Source: Leucobacter sp. wl10
GTDB taxonomy: Bacteria; Actinomycetota; Actinomycetes; Actinomycetales; Microbacteriaceae
DNA length: 64,000 nt
Direction of reading: 5' to 3'
Assembly: GCF_003569785.1 (NCBI RefSeq)
Contig: NZ_KZ983988.1
Coordinates: 124,001-188,000, forward strand
How positions within the stretch are numbered: position 1 is the stretch's first letter; each line of letters begins with the position of its first letter. The notes under the pieces are model-generated. The model was not told the DNA's origin. It made no database searches and was given only the letters and a program-made list of their open reading frames with translations. The translations under genes and the position numbers were made by a program. Shown here one piece after another: positions 55,301 through 63,448 of this stretch.

Positions 55301-58300
55301 CCACCCGGATGGCCGAGCTGCGCGGCGCGAGCGTCGCCGAGACCTGGGCGTCGTCCGAGGCGCCGACGCCCACCAGGCGCACGCGGTCGCCGTCGGGATC
55401 CGCACCGGACAGCGGCACCGATACCGAGGCCCGCTCCCCCGGAGCGAGACGCACCGTGAGCGGCTCGGGCTGCGGCTCGCGGTTGCCGTCGCGCGGCAGC
55501 ACGGTCACGCGCACGAGTCCGACGTCGCTCGCCTCGGGGCTGCTCGCGCCGTAGGCGGTGTAGCTGAGCGTGTAGGTGCCCGGCTCGCTCGGCGCGAGGT
55601 AGCGCAGCACGTTTCCCGACGCGAAGGCGAGCTCCCCCTTCGCGCCGGACCCGCCGACCTCCGGGTTCAGTACGAGGCGCTGCCCCGGCGGGGAGACGTC
55701 GTTGTCGAGCACCGGGATGTCGGCGACAGCCCCCGCGCGCACCGTCAGGTTGTCGGCCACCGCGATCGCCCCGGCCGCTCCCGACTCGGGCACCTGGAAC
55801 ACCGTCAGACGCCCCGTCGCGGCCTGCTCGCCCTCGCCCACTCGCACGTCGACGGCGCCGATGCGCCCCGGGGCGCCGTCGGCCGTGCTGCCGGAGACCC
55901 GAACCCGCGCGTGCTCCACGACATCCGCGCGCAGCTCGCCGTCGACCACCTCGGCGCCGCGCACCACGAGTTCGCGCCCGTTCGCCCCCGGCACCGCGTC
56001 GAGCACGTCGACGGTGGTGTCCGCGAGCGGGCGCACGAAGGCGCGCATGGGCGGCAGCGCCAACCGGGGAGCGGCCTCGAACGCGGTGACGCGCAGCACG
56101 CCGTCGATCTCGGTGTCCGTTCCCGTATCGCGCGCGGTGATCGAGATCACGCTCGTGCCGGCCTCCGCCGAGCGCACCTCGACGGTGCCGGACGCCGCGC
56201 TCACGGTGGCCTCGGCCTTGCCGCTCTGCACCGTCGCGTCCACCAGCGCATACGATCCCGAACCTCCGACGATGCGACTCAGCGGGCGCACGACGGTCGG
56301 CCGCCCCGCGTCCGCCGTCGCGGCGATCGCGCTCAGCACGGCCTGCGCGCCGCGTCGGATCTGCACCGTCAGCTCGCGCTCCGTCGATTCGCCGCGGGAG
56401 TCTGCCACGCGCACGCGCACCGCGATGTCGCCGTCGGGCGCGTTCGGGTCGACGTGGCGCAACGCCAGGCGGCCGTCGGCGGTGATCAGCGCGCGAACCG
56501 GGTCGTCGGGGTTGGCGGGGGCCGCGGCAGCGAGCATCATCGGATCGCCCTCCGCATCGACCCAGCCCTCGAGCACCGGGAGCACGAGCGTGCCGCCCGG
56601 TACGAGCTCGGGGCTCGGCCAGTCGCGCTGGCAGCCCTCGACGGGGCACCACTGCGGCGCGGAGTTCTCACCGGGATCCACCGCCCGCAGCGTCACCGTC
56701 GCGGCCTCCGAGACCGTCACGCCGTCGGTGATGCGGTAGGTGAAGCGCGAGGTGCCCGAGGCCCCCGCAGCCGGCTGGATCACGAGCGCCTGGCCATCGG
56801 GCAGCACCGACACCGCGCCGAACTCGGGCGGCAATCCGTCTCCCAGCCCGTCGGGGACGATCGTCAGCACGTCGCGGCGGTTGGGATCGTAGTCGTTGAG
56901 CAGCACCGGCAGCTGGGCCGGCTCGCCCGGGCGCACCCCGAAGGCGTCGTCGACCGCCACCGGGGGCTCCTGCTTCGTCACGTCGGAGACCACCACCGTG
57001 CCGTCGCGCTCCTTCGGCGGATCGACGAGCGACCACTGCTCCACGGGGATCAGCTTGCCGTCCGGCACGGTCCAGAGCATGCCGGTGCCCACCTCGGAGA
57101 GCAGCGCGCTCGTGCCGTTGCTGCGGATCACCGGTTCGGGGTCGCCGGGCATGTCGACGCTGCCGTCGAGCTCGAGCTGCCGCACGCCGCCCCCCGCCGA
57201 CCACAGCTGCGCACCGGTCTGCCCGAGCCAGGCGGCGTAGCGCTCCTCGCCGACCGCCGCCGGCTGCGCGGGCACGCCCTCGGCCTCGGCGATCCGGCGC
57301 ACCTCGCCATCGCGCAGCTCCCAGAGCCCCGCACCGTCGGCCAGCAGCACCGCATCGCCCGTGCTCTCGGGGCTCGAAGCCTGCAGCCGCGCGTCGCCCG
57401 TCGTCTCGACGGCCACCGGGTCGGCGGATCCCTCCCGCCACAGCAGGCCCGCCGCGGGCTCGAAGATCACCCACTTTCCCGCGACGACGGCCAGCTGCGC
57501 GTTCTCATCGGTCACCCGCTCGGGCACCCGAGCCACGCCCGTGAACGCTCCCCGATCCGCCGAGTACCAGCGCACCTCCTGATCGTCCGCCGAGAACAGG
57601 GCCACCGTGCCCTCCGCGTCGACGGCGGCGGCCGTCGCGACGAATCGCCGCGGGTCGCCCGCCCCGGCCTCCCGTCCGGCGCGGTCGTCGGCGAACGGGT
57701 CGAGCAGCCGGGGCTCGGTCAGCTGCGCGGAGGCGCCGTCGCCCCCGTCCGCCCCGCCCGCGAACCCGCTCAGGTACACGTCTCCGTTCTCGGTGCGCAT
57801 CAGCACCGTGTCGCCGGCGACGATGGTGTCGCGCGTGCCGTCGGGCAGGCGCATCGCGTCGCCGGGCGACCCCTCGGCGGCCGCGCCCGCAGCCGCTCGG
57901 GCGGGCGCGGCGTCCCCGCCGTCGGGGGAGCCCGGCTCGCCCGGCTCCTCCGGCTCCTCCACGAGGTCGCGCGGGAGGGCGGGGTCGATGCCCCAGGCCC
58001 GGCCGTTGCCGTGGCTCAGCACGACGCCCCGCGACCCCGACTGCAGCAGGCCGCTCGGCTCCTCCACCCTGCGCACCGTATCGATCTCGCCGGTCAGCGT
58101 GTTCACCCGCGCGTACTGCCCAGAGCTGCGCACGGCCCACACCGAGGGCTCCTCGCGCGGCGTCTCCCGGGCGTCGTAGCCCGCGGCGACGACCGCGATG
58201 GTGGCGATCATCGCGAGAGCGGCGACGCCCGAGACCCAGGTGATCGCCCGCGTCCGCCGACGCCGCGCACCGGCCTGCCGCCGCGCCGCCGCGCCTCGGG

Positions 58301-58319
58301 CCCCGCCGGGGCGCGCCAT
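52335..58319 (-). CDS. Giant membrane-anchored Ig/fibronectin-type surface protein (PFNA-cluster Fn3-like)
   Basis: The 1994-residue protein starts with a basic cytoplasmic stretch and one membrane helix (RAITWVSGVAALAMIATIAVVAAGY), so the rest is outside. About 500 residues of short repeats with the shape of a beta propeller follow (VWAVRSSGQYARVNTLTGEI, LWTVPDGKLIPVEQWSL). Many tandem Ig-like/Cadherin-like modules with the recurring PVLLNDYDPNR, IPVLDNDVSPPG and VRPLDNDIDPANG come next. Near the C-terminus lies an Fn3-like stretch (APVGVTPVSADASSVTLSV, CTLAGLAPGERRTYTARAVN). It occupies the position of fn3 in the bifidobacterial PFNA cluster. No sortase signal is seen. The ATG overlaps the kinase stop as TGATG. 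Confidence 0.85.
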   Translation of the reverse strand: MARPGGARGAAARRQAGARRRRTRAITWVSGVAALAMIATIAVVAAGYDARETPREEPSVWAVRSSGQYARVNTLTGEIDTVRRVEEPSGLLQSGSRGVVLSHGNGRAWGIDPALPRDLVEEPEEPGEPGSPDGGDAAPARAAAGAAAEGSPGDAMRLPDGTRDTIVAGDTVLMRTENGDVYLSGFAGGADGGDGASAQLTEPRLLDPFADDRAGREAGAGDPRRFVATAAAVDAEGTVALFSADDQEVRWYSADRGAFTGVARVPERVTDENAQLAVVAGKWVIFEPAAGLLWREGSADPVAVETTGDARLQASSPESTGDAVLLADGAGLWELRDGEVRRIAEAEGVPAQPAAVGEERYAAWLGQTGAQLWSAGGGVRQLELDGSVDMPGDPEPVIRSNGTSALLSEVGTGMLWTVPDGKLIPVEQWSLVDPPKERDGTVVVSDVTKQEPPVAVDDAFGVRPGEPAQLPVLLNDYDPNRRDVLTIVPDGLGDGLPPEFGAVSVLPDGQALVIQPAAGASGTSRFTYRITDGVTVSEAATVTLRAVDPGENSAPQWCPVEGCQRDWPSPELVPGGTLVLPVLEGWVDAEGDPMMLAAAAPANPDDPVRALITADGRLALRHVDPNAPDGDIAVRVRVADSRGESTERELTVQIRRGAQAVLSAIAATADAGRPTVVRPLSRIVGGSGSYALVDATVQSGKAEATVSAASGTVEVRSAEAGTSVISITARDTGTDTEIDGVLRVTAFEAAPRLALPPMRAFVRPLADTTVDVLDAVPGANGRELVVRGAEVVDGELRADVVEHARVRVSGSTADGAPGRIGAVDVRVGEGEQAATGRLTVFQVPESGAAGAIAVADNLTVRAGAVADIPVLDNDVSPPGQRLVLNPEVGGSGAKGELAFASGNVLRYLAPSEPGTYTLSYTAYGASSPEASDVGLVRVTVLPRDGNREPQPEPLTVRLAPGERASVSVPLSGADPDGDRVRLVGVGASDDAQVSATLAPRSSAIRVAASRQAETGVRLLSYSVRDEFGGEAEGSLRVIVTDPDPGAGAPITYSDYVRTVQNSGDPAAVRPLDNDIDPANGRLELVEVVPNVPGGAESAQYRRLVDRLDLSQMRQGRVTVRSGSDLGTVSYRYTARSPQSKSTAEGLIVVQVSARVGQQAPAVQDTVLSARDRTELEQGGIDVVTDRVQWNAGDTRTLQLSVWGRASERFTVSGTRISGAYRAEGDLVPFRLAGTDLTGKKVETFGFLVIPPLDELRLTLVPGLAPLRVDEGGSIDVSLADVVDLAPGDDAELKVGRLPVQRGQARCEATSATGLRYSAGRGEPWADSCLVSVKLVEQRTWTRLALPVQIVPDEPVVELEPLTRTISPGNSETIDLLDMVRWQGGRAGDTGALSFRVSGGGASFEVSPAGSRLTVQARADAVPGGQDALTVSVTGSGEGQALLTLRVGQAARDAPRGATVQLNCTVGSDCRTQVIGAEGEYDPFAGRSGGGLTLVSVDGNSCAYGSLRAEGGSVRVAWPDGAGGSGGRCTAAYTVRDAQGRTGTGVIELDARGLPRAPVGVTPVSADASSVTLSVALSAEASYPAVSGVELVSGGRAVGSCALAGGQASCTLAGLAPGERRTYTARAVNAVGVSETNANGAETWAYVPPPAPSLSATTVKWPDNTRPDLGRVEVRIGESDAAARVLSIDGAETRIDPDGVYEVAAGRSLDVSVVAADSADMIPPGYSGSDGGRGAARTVSVTPIGAPIAGGATLTLSGPAETDWSIGVAGWGRNGGDELRYLYGLEQQKTAPGCGDKPSSGSGLAPFRYYTGSACASNSYGRTAAVGTGTVFTGGIVPPPAEVNYSISSTPSPSTTSSSVLYGAVAPDEADMTTVEGGSIVWDVPVSSVTPGDPDAKARQCVDEGKRCSVPVTIGPPNGVTPFTVAWNGACIDPASDPSGWGSFFVIDGSPGAIPSFARSGATRDVAMSWPGAPYQPAIFTGLLCEPPPESGPAP

Positions 58320-59431
58320 CACAGGCCTCCGGCTAGCGCGAAGATCACGGCCGCCAAGGCCACCACCGCCAGCGCCGAGCCCGCTCCGATCAGCGCGGCT
58401 CTCACCGACGAGGACGCAGGACGTCGCTTCGGGGTCGGCGAGCCGGGTCCCCGCTGCGCGAGCTCGGCGCGCCTCTGAGCGCGGCCCGAGGCCTGCACGG
58501 TCGAGATGCTCGGCCCGCGAACCCCCGCGGCGACCGCCGGCGGCGGAACCCACTCCGACGCGATCACGTCGAGCGGCGTCACATGGAAGCGGTAGTGGCT
58601 CTGCAACTGCTGCAGGGCCGCCCCGAACTCGCGCATCGAGGCGAAGCGCTGCTCCGGCCGCCTCGCGAGCGCTCGAGCGATGATCCCGTCGAACGCCTCG
58701 TACCCCTGAGCGCCCGGCACCGGGGTGTAGCGCGCGCGCCGGATGCGCTCCCTCAGGCTCTCGGGCGACTGCTTCGAGCCGTCGACGTTGGCGAACGGCG
58801 CCCGCCCGGCGGCGAAGGTGTAGAGGGTGGCCCCGAGCGACCAGATCTCGCTCGCGACCGTGCCGCTCGTCTCGCCCGAGACGACCTCGGGCGCGGCCCA
58901 AGGAATCGACATGGCCTGGCTGGTGCCCTCTCCGCGCATCTGCCCCCGCAGCGAGACGATGCCGAAGTCGGCGAGCACGGGCCTGCCCGTCGTCGCGAGG
59001 AGCACGTTGGATGGCTTGATGTCGCGGTGCAGCACGCCCGACCGGTGCGCCGTCTCGAGCGCGCCCGCGAGGCGCACCCCGGCGTCGAGCACCCGGTCGA
59101 GGGGCACGGGGTCGCCCCGGGAACGGTTGCGAAACGACTCGGGGCAGTACTCCATCGCGATGTAGGGGCGGCCGTCGCTCGAGACGCTCGCGCTGAAGAT
59201 CGACACGATGGAGGGGTGGCTCGACAGACGCGCCATGGCGTCCGCCTCGGCCTCGAACGCGGAGCGGTCGCTCGCCACCGTGAAGTCCTCGCCGAGCACC
59301 TTGATCGCGACGACGCGACGCGGCATGTCCTGCTCGTACTGGTAGACCTGGGCGAACCCGCCGGAACCGAGGGGGCGCACATAGCTGAAGCCCGAAATGC
59401 GCGGAGGGTTCACCGATGAAACCTTAGCCAT
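58319..59431 (-). CDS. Membrane Ser/Thr protein kinase
   Basis: The 370-residue Hanks-type kinase has GSGGFAQVYQY (Gly loop), VVAIKVLG (catalytic Lys), HRDIKPSNVLL (catalytic loop), ADFGIVSL (DFG) and AAPEVVSGE (APE). A juxtamembrane tail and one C-terminal membrane helix (ALIGAGSALAVVALAAVIFALAGGL) follow, with essentially no extracellular sensor. Its sensor function may be supplied by the giant surface protein encoded next. GGAG lies upstream of the ATG at 59431; a TAGGCT box at 59481-59476 may be its -10. It is the first gene of the cluster. Confidence 0.94.
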   Translation of the reverse strand: MAKVSSVNPPRISGFSYVRPLGSGGFAQVYQYEQDMPRRVVAIKVLGEDFTVASDRSAFEAEADAMARLSSHPSIVSIFSASVSSDGRPYIAMEYCPESFRNRSRGDPVPLDRVLDAGVRLAGALETAHRSGVLHRDIKPSNVLLATTGRPVLADFGIVSLRGQMRGEGTSQAMSIPWAAPEVVSGETSGTVASEIWSLGATLYTFAAGRAPFANVDGSKQSPESLRERIRRARYTPVPGAQGYEAFDGIIARALARRPEQRFASMREFGAALQQLQSHYRFHVTPLDVIASEWVPPPAVAAGVRGPSISTVQASGRAQRRAELAQRGPGSPTPKRRPASSSVRAALIGAGSALAVVALAAVIFALAGGL

Positions 59432-59486
59432 CGGATCGCTCCGCGCGAACTTCCCCACCCGCAGACATACCCCATAGCCTAAGGCA

Positions 59487-59523
59487 CGAACGACCCCTCC
59501 GCGCACTGCGGAGAGGCCGTTCG
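59487..59523 (-). terminator. Terminator after rplA
   Basis: Near-perfect hairpin: CGAACG (59487-59492) pairs with CGTTCG (59518-59523) and CTCCGC pairs with GCGGAG around a GCACT loop. It lies between the rplA stop and the kinase start, on the minus strand. No long T run follows. Confidence 0.7.
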
Positions 59524-59578
59524 AGGCGGGTGCGACGCCGCCCGGGAGCCGCCTCGGCGGCCGCCCGGCAAGCGGGCT

Positions 59579-60268
59579 CTAGAGGTTCGCGACGTCGAGC
59601 GGAATGCCCGGGCCGAAGGTCGTCGAGACGGCGCCCTTCTGCACGTACTTGCCCTTGGCCGACGACGGCTTGAGGCGCGAGATCTCGTCGAGCACCGAGT
59701 TGATGTTGTCGGTGAGCTGCTCGGCGGTGAAGGAGGCCTTGCCGACGATGAAGTGCACGTTGGCGTGCTTGTCGACGCGGAACTCGATCTTGCCGCCCTT
59801 GATCTCGGTCACGGCCTTGGCCGGATCCGGAGTCACGGTGCCGGTCTTCGGGTTGGGCATCAGGCCGCGGGGGCCGAGCACCTTGCCCAGACGACCGACC
59901 TTGCCCATGAGCTCGGGGGTCGAGACGGCCGAATCGAAATCGGTGTAACCGGCGGCCACCTTCTCGATCAGCTCGTCGCCGCCCACCTCGTCGGCGCCGG
60001 CGGCCAGGGCGGCCTCGGCGGCCGGGCCCACCGCGAACACGACGACGCGCGCGGTCTTACCGGTGCCGTGGGGGAGGCTGACGGTGCCGCGCACCATCTG
60101 GTCGGCCTTGCGGGGATCCACGCCGAGCTTGACGGCGACCTCGACGGTCGAGTCGGTCCTGGTCGAACCGGTCTCCCTCGCCAGGGCGACGGCCTCGGCG
60201 GGAGTGTAGAACTTGCCTGCCGCGATCTTCTCGGCAGCGGCGCGGTACGCCTTCGACTTCTGTGCCAT
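59579..60268 (-). CDS. rplA: 50S ribosomal protein L1
   Basis: The 229-residue protein has the L1 signatures [20 protein letters not shown] and [20 protein letters not shown], with [18 protein letters not shown]. It binds 23S rRNA at the L1 stalk and in many bacteria autoregulates its own message. It follows rplK by 11 bases and ends the operon at a strong hairpin. Confidence 0.99.
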   Translation of the reverse strand: MAQKSKAYRAAAEKIAAGKFYTPAEAVALARETGSTRTDSTVEVAVKLGVDPRKADQMVRGTVSLPHGTGKTARVVVFAVGPAAEAALAAGADEVGGDELIEKVAAGYTDFDSAVSTPELMGKVGRLGKVLGPRGLMPNPKTGTVTPDPAKAVTEIKGGKIEFRVDKHANVHFIVGKASFTAEQLTDNINSVLDEISRLKPSSAKGKYVQKGAVSTTFGPGIPLDVANL

Positions 60269-60279
60269 ATCCGTGCCCC

Positions 60280-60708
60280 TTACTCGACCGTGATGCCCAT
60301 GGAGCGAGCGGTGCCCGCGATGATCTTCGAAGCCGCGTCGAGGTCGTTCGCGTTGAGATCGGCCTGCTTCTGCTCGGCGATCTGGCGCACCTGCTCGGCG
60401 GTGACCTTCGCGACCTTGACGGTGTGCGGGGTGCCGGAGCCCTTCTGCACGCCGGCCGCCTTCTTCAGCAGCTCGGCCGCCGGGGGGGTCTTGAGCACGA
60501 ACGTGAACGAGCGATCCTCGTACACGGTGATCTCGACGGGGACCACGTTGCCGCGCTGGGATTCCGTGGCCGCGTTGTAGGCCTTGCAGAACTCCATGAT
60601 GTTGACGCCGTGCTGACCCAGCGCGGGCCCCACGGGGGGTGCCGGGTTGGCGGCGCCGGCTGCGATCTGAAGCTTGATCAGACCGGTAACCTTCTTGGCC
60701 TTTGCCAT
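60280..60708 (-). CDS. rplK: 50S ribosomal protein L11
   Basis: The 142-residue protein contains the L11 motifs [21 protein letters not shown] (split across the GTPase-centre-binding N-domain) and [18 protein letters not shown]. It binds the GTPase-associated centre of 23S rRNA. AAGGAAAC lies upstream of the ATG at 60708. Normally this gene directly follows nusG; here the gap of 1322 bases contains a DUF559 gene and its palindromes. Confidence 0.99.
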   Translation of the reverse strand: MAKAKKVTGLIKLQIAAGAANPAPPVGPALGQHGVNIMEFCKAYNAATESQRGNVVPVEITVYEDRSFTFVLKTPPAAELLKKAAGVQKGSGTPHTVKVAKVTAEQVRQIAEQKQADLNANDLDAASKIIAGTARSMGITVE

Positions 60709-60820
60709 GACTGTTTCCTTTCCTCGAACGGGTCTCCCCGCTCTCCCGCGATTCCGGCCGATCCGGATGCGGTGCCGTTCGCGCGCACGCCCATATATGG
60801 TCGCAGACGCAAACCAGTCG

Positions 60821-60826
60821 ATTCTA
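60821..60826 (-). promoter_or_regulatory. Possible rplK promoter (-10)
   Basis: TAGAAT on the minus strand at 60826-60821, about 113 bases upstream of rplK. No convincing -35 is seen. If nusG no longer reads into rplK because of the inserted module and terminator, rplKA needs its own promoter in the 60709-61063 gap, which otherwise holds only palindrome copy D. Confidence 0.35.
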
Positions 60827-60892
60827 CACGACGGTGGCGGATCCCGCACCCCTGCGGTGCTGCCGCGGCGCCCGCCGCCCGCCCGCCGCACA

Positions 60893-60950
60893 TATCTGCC
60901 GTGAGGCACATCCTCTTCGCCTATTTCATGTGCCTCACTCTCGATCTGTG
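60893..60950. repeat. Palindromic repeat, family 2, copy D
   Basis: An exact inverted repeat GTGAGGCACAT (60901-60911) and ATGTGCCTCAC (60928-60938) with a 16-base loop. The 58-base unit aligns without gaps with 61908-61965 (about 41 of 58 identical by eye), including outer ATCTGCCGT and GATCTG ends. It lies 113 bases before the DUF559 gene. Confidence 0.82.
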
Positions 60951-61063
60951 CTCGCGCGCGATGCTCCTCCGTCGCTCACAATTCGAGCATCCACCAGAAT
61001 CCCGCCGAGTTATCCGCATTCACCCTTCGCCGGCTAAAAGCGGCGGAAAACTCGAACAAACTG

Positions 61064-61891
61064 ATGCGCATGAGCCTCGAACAAGACCTCCGCGAGATGC
61101 ACGGCGTCGCCCCGACAGCCAAGCTCCTCCGCCTCGGGCATTCGAGGCACCGAATCGCCGTCGCCGTCGCCGAAGGTCGGCTCACCCGCCCGCGGCGGGG
61201 GTGGATCGCGCTGCGCAGCGCCGACCCCGGCCTCGTGATGGCGGCCCATCATGGCGTCGTGCTCACCTGCGTCACGCAGGCCAAGCGTCTGGGCCTCTGG
61301 GTGCTCGAGCATCAGCGGCTGCACGTCGCCGCCAAACCCGGAGCACACATCGAGGTGGGAATAGGGACCGTACACTGGCGCCGTCCGCTGATCCTGCGCC
61401 CGCCCGGCACAGTCGCGGACCGGATCGAGAACGTGCTCGACCAGATCGCTCATTGCCAGCCGCATGACGCCGCGCTCGCGGTGTGGGACTCGGCCCTGCA
61501 ACGGGGCCTGATCGATTATCCCGCGCTCACCACGCTGCCTCTGCGCGGGAACGCCCGCGTGCTGCTCGAAGAGTGCACGCCCTTCGCCGACTCCGGCCTG
61601 GAGACGCTCTTCCGCACCCGTTTCGGCTGGTTGCGGCTACCGATCCGGCAGCAGTCTCGCGCGCACGGCCGCAGAGTGGACATTCGAATCGGAGACCGCC
61701 TGATCATCCAGATCGACGGCCTCACTCACACCGGGGCTCAGCGCGACTCGGACAACGTCCACGATGCGGAACTCGCAATACGCGGCTACCACGTCATCCG
61801 CGTGAGCTATCAGCAGGTGGTCCATCGGTGGCACGAGGTCGAGGACCTTGTGCTCGGCGCGATCGCCCGCGGACTCCATCTTGCGCCATGA
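61064..61891 (+). CDS. AbiEi-like/DUF559 (Vsr-like endonuclease) fusion protein, copy 2
   Basis: The 275-residue protein has an N-terminal AbiEi-like winged-helix region (SRHRIAVAVAEGRLTRPRRGWIAL). The C-terminal DUF559 domain includes ADSGLETLFRTRFGWLRLPI, GRRVDIRIGDRLIIQIDGLTH and HDAELAIRGYHVIRVSYQQV. The position usually acidic before the IDG motif is Gln here (IIQIDG), so catalysis is uncertain. It is oriented against the rRNA-protein operon and bracketed by two copies of a palindrome. No ribosome binding site is obvious; the ATG at 61070 is an alternative. Copy 1 at 11903 has the same architecture but limited visible similarity. Confidence 0.75.
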   Translation: MRMSLEQDLREMHGVAPTAKLLRLGHSRHRIAVAVAEGRLTRPRRGWIALRSADPGLVMAAHHGVVLTCVTQAKRLGLWVLEHQRLHVAAKPGAHIEVGIGTVHWRRPLILRPPGTVADRIENVLDQIAHCQPHDAALAVWDSALQRGLIDYPALTTLPLRGNARVLLEECTPFADSGLETLFRTRFGWLRLPIRQQSRAHGRRVDIRIGDRLIIQIDGLTHTGAQRDSDNVHDAELAIRGYHVIRVSYQQVVHRWHEVEDLVLGAIARGLHLAP

Positions 61892-61907
61892 ACGCCTCTC
61901 AGACGGA

Positions 61908-61965
61908 GATCTGCCGTACCGCACACCCGCATCGGGAGTTCCATGTGCCGCACTGCAGATCTGCG
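61908..61965. repeat. Palindromic repeat, family 2, copy E
   Basis: AGATCTGC (61907-61914) pairs with GCAGATCT (61955-61962), and the inner GCACA/TGTGC arms extend it with a few mismatches. It is the counterpart of copy D and starts 16 bases after the DUF559 stop, directly before the nusG terminator. Confidence 0.8.
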
Positions 61966-61976
61966 CCCCCGGAAAC

Positions 61977-62018
61977 GCGAAGGGCCCCGCTCCCCGAATG
62001 GGGAGCGGGGCCCTTCGC
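61977..62018 (-). terminator. nusG terminator
   Basis: A perfect 19-base stem (GCGAAGGGCCCCGCTCCCC at 61977-61995 and its complement at 62000-62018) with a 4-base loop, 13 bases after the nusG stop. The T tract is absent. It would end the secE-nusG transcript before rplK. Confidence 0.85.
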
Positions 62019-62030
62019 AGACGGAATCGC

Positions 62031-62831
62031 TCAGAGCATCTTGGTGACCTGGTCGAAGCTGAGCTCCACCGGGGTCTCGCGCTCGAAGAGCGACACGAGC
62101 ACGGTCAGCTTGCCCGAGGCAGCGTTGATCTCGCTGATCGTGCCGGGCAGGCCCTCGAAGGAGCCCGACTTGATGGTGATGGTCTCGCCGATCTCGAAGT
62201 CGATCTCGACGTTGCCCTGCGCGGCGGCGTTGGCCGCCGCCTTACCCTTCGCGGTGGCGGCCGGCTCGAGTTCGACGGTGCTCTTCAGCATCTCGAAGGC
62301 CTCGCCCAGGCGCAGCGGCACCGGGTTGTTGGCGTTGCCGACGAAGCCCGTCACGCCGGGGGTGTGGCGCACAACCGACCAGGTGTGCTCGTTGAGGTTC
62401 AAGCGCACGAGCACGTAGCCGGGGATGCGCACACGCGTAACCATCTTGCGCTGGCCGTTCTTGACCTCCATGACCTCTTCCATGGGGACCTGGATCTCGT
62501 AGATGTCGTCGACCGCGCCCATCGTCTCGCGACGGTTCCACAGGTTCGACTTCACCTTGCGCTCGTAGCCGGCGTAGGTGTGGATCACGAACCACTTGCC
62601 CGGACGGCGGCGCAGATCCTTCTTGAACGCCTTGTAGGGATCCTCGGCCTCGGCCTCGTCCTCGGTCTCCTCGTCGACGATCGCGTTGGCGGCCGCAGCG
62701 GCCTCCTCGGCGTTGTCGATCTCGAGCGCTTCCTCCACAGCGGCGTCGGCAACCGGGTCGACCGACTGCACCAGCGCGTCGAGCGCCGATTCGAGGTCGG
62801 CCTCGGGGGTCTTGCTGTTCTCGCTGGTCAT
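62031..62831 (-). CDS. nusG: Transcription termination/antitermination factor NusG
   Basis: The 266-residue protein has an acidic N-terminal extension of about 75 residues, typical of actinobacteria. The NGN domain contains [19 protein letters not shown] and PGYVLVRL, and the C-terminal KOW domain contains [17 protein letters not shown]. It binds RNA polymerase and couples it to Rho or the ribosome. The gap to secE is 51 bases. Confidence 0.98.
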   Translation of the reverse strand: MTSENSKTPEADLESALDALVQSVDPVADAAVEEALEIDNAEEAAAAANAIVDEETEDEAEAEDPYKAFKKDLRRRPGKWFVIHTYAGYERKVKSNLWNRRETMGAVDDIYEIQVPMEEVMEVKNGQRKMVTRVRIPGYVLVRLNLNEHTWSVVRHTPGVTGFVGNANNPVPLRLGEAFEMLKSTVELEPAATAKGKAAANAAAQGNVEIDFEIGETITIKSGSFEGLPGTISEINAASGKLTVLVSLFERETPVELSFDQVTKML

Positions 62832-62882
62832 CTGCTCTTGCTTTCCTTGCTCGGGATTCGGGATCGGGCTCGTCGACCGGGG

Positions 62883-63155
62883 TCAGCGGAGCGGCGTTCC
62901 GAAGATGAAGACGGTGACGAAGCCGAACGCCTGGTCGAGCACCCACACGAGGGCCATCATGATCACCACGAACGCGATCACCACGAGGGTGTAGTTGATG
63001 AGTTCCTTGCGGGTCGGGGTGACCACGTTCTTCAGTTCGGCGATCACCTGCTGCACGAAGAGAATGATCCGGCTGAACCAGTTGCGCTTCGCGGCACGAT
63101 CGGCCTTGGCGCGCTCGACCACGCCGCCGCTCTCCTCAACCTCGCTGCTGCTCAC
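62883..63155 (-). CDS. secE: Preprotein translocase subunit SecE
   Basis: The 90-residue protein has the conserved amphipathic region RIILFVQQVIAELKNVV and TPTRKELINYTLVV, followed by one membrane helix. It is an essential part of the SecYEG channel. GTG at 63155 is preferred because AAAGGA lies seven bases upstream; GTG at 63161 is only one base from that site. Confidence 0.97.
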   Translation of the reverse strand: MSSSEVEESGGVVERAKADRAAKRNWFSRIILFVQQVIAELKNVVTPTRKELINYTLVVIAFVVIMMALVWVLDQAFGFVTVFIFGTPLR

Positions 63156-63206
63156 ACGCACGTCCTTTCAACTCCCCCGCCCGGCGCTCGGGACGCCCAA
63201 CGGGAT

Positions 63207-63282
63207 TGGCAGGGCGGACAGGACTCGAACCTGCAACCTGCGGTTTTGGAGACCGCTGCGCTACCAATTGCGCCACCGCCCT
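63207..63282 (-). tRNA. trnW: tRNA-Trp (anticodon CCA)
   Basis: The minus-strand cloverleaf has acceptor AGGGCGG paired with CCGCCCT, an anticodon loop CTCCAAA with anticodon CCA, and the T-arm GTTCGAGTCC. The 3' CCA is encoded (63209-63207). It lies upstream of secE, its usual neighbour. Confidence 0.97.
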
Positions 63283-63314
63283 ATGGGATCTCGCGACCTT
63301 CACCGCGCCTTGCG

Positions 63315-63341
63315 GGCATAGGAAATTTTGGTGAAAGTCAA
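63315..63341 (-). promoter_or_regulatory. Promoter of tRNA-Trp
   Basis: TTGACT at 63341-63336 and TATGCC at 63320-63315, spaced by 15 bases, place a start about 25 bases before the tRNA. The spacing is short, so this is moderate support. Confidence 0.45.
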
Positions 63342-63448
63342 TCACCTCGGATCACTTTACGCGATCCGGCTGCGAATGTCGAACCAGCCGAACCGCTCGC
63401 GGAGAGATCCGGGCGGCGCGGCGACGGCGCAGCCGATAGGCTTGAGGG

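Noticed and set aside
52296-58478. A 2060-codon plus-strand open frame opposite the giant Ig protein
   Set aside because: Antisense shadow: composition is His/Arg/Ala-rich with no known motifs, while the minus strand has a membrane anchor, Ig modules and operon overlaps.
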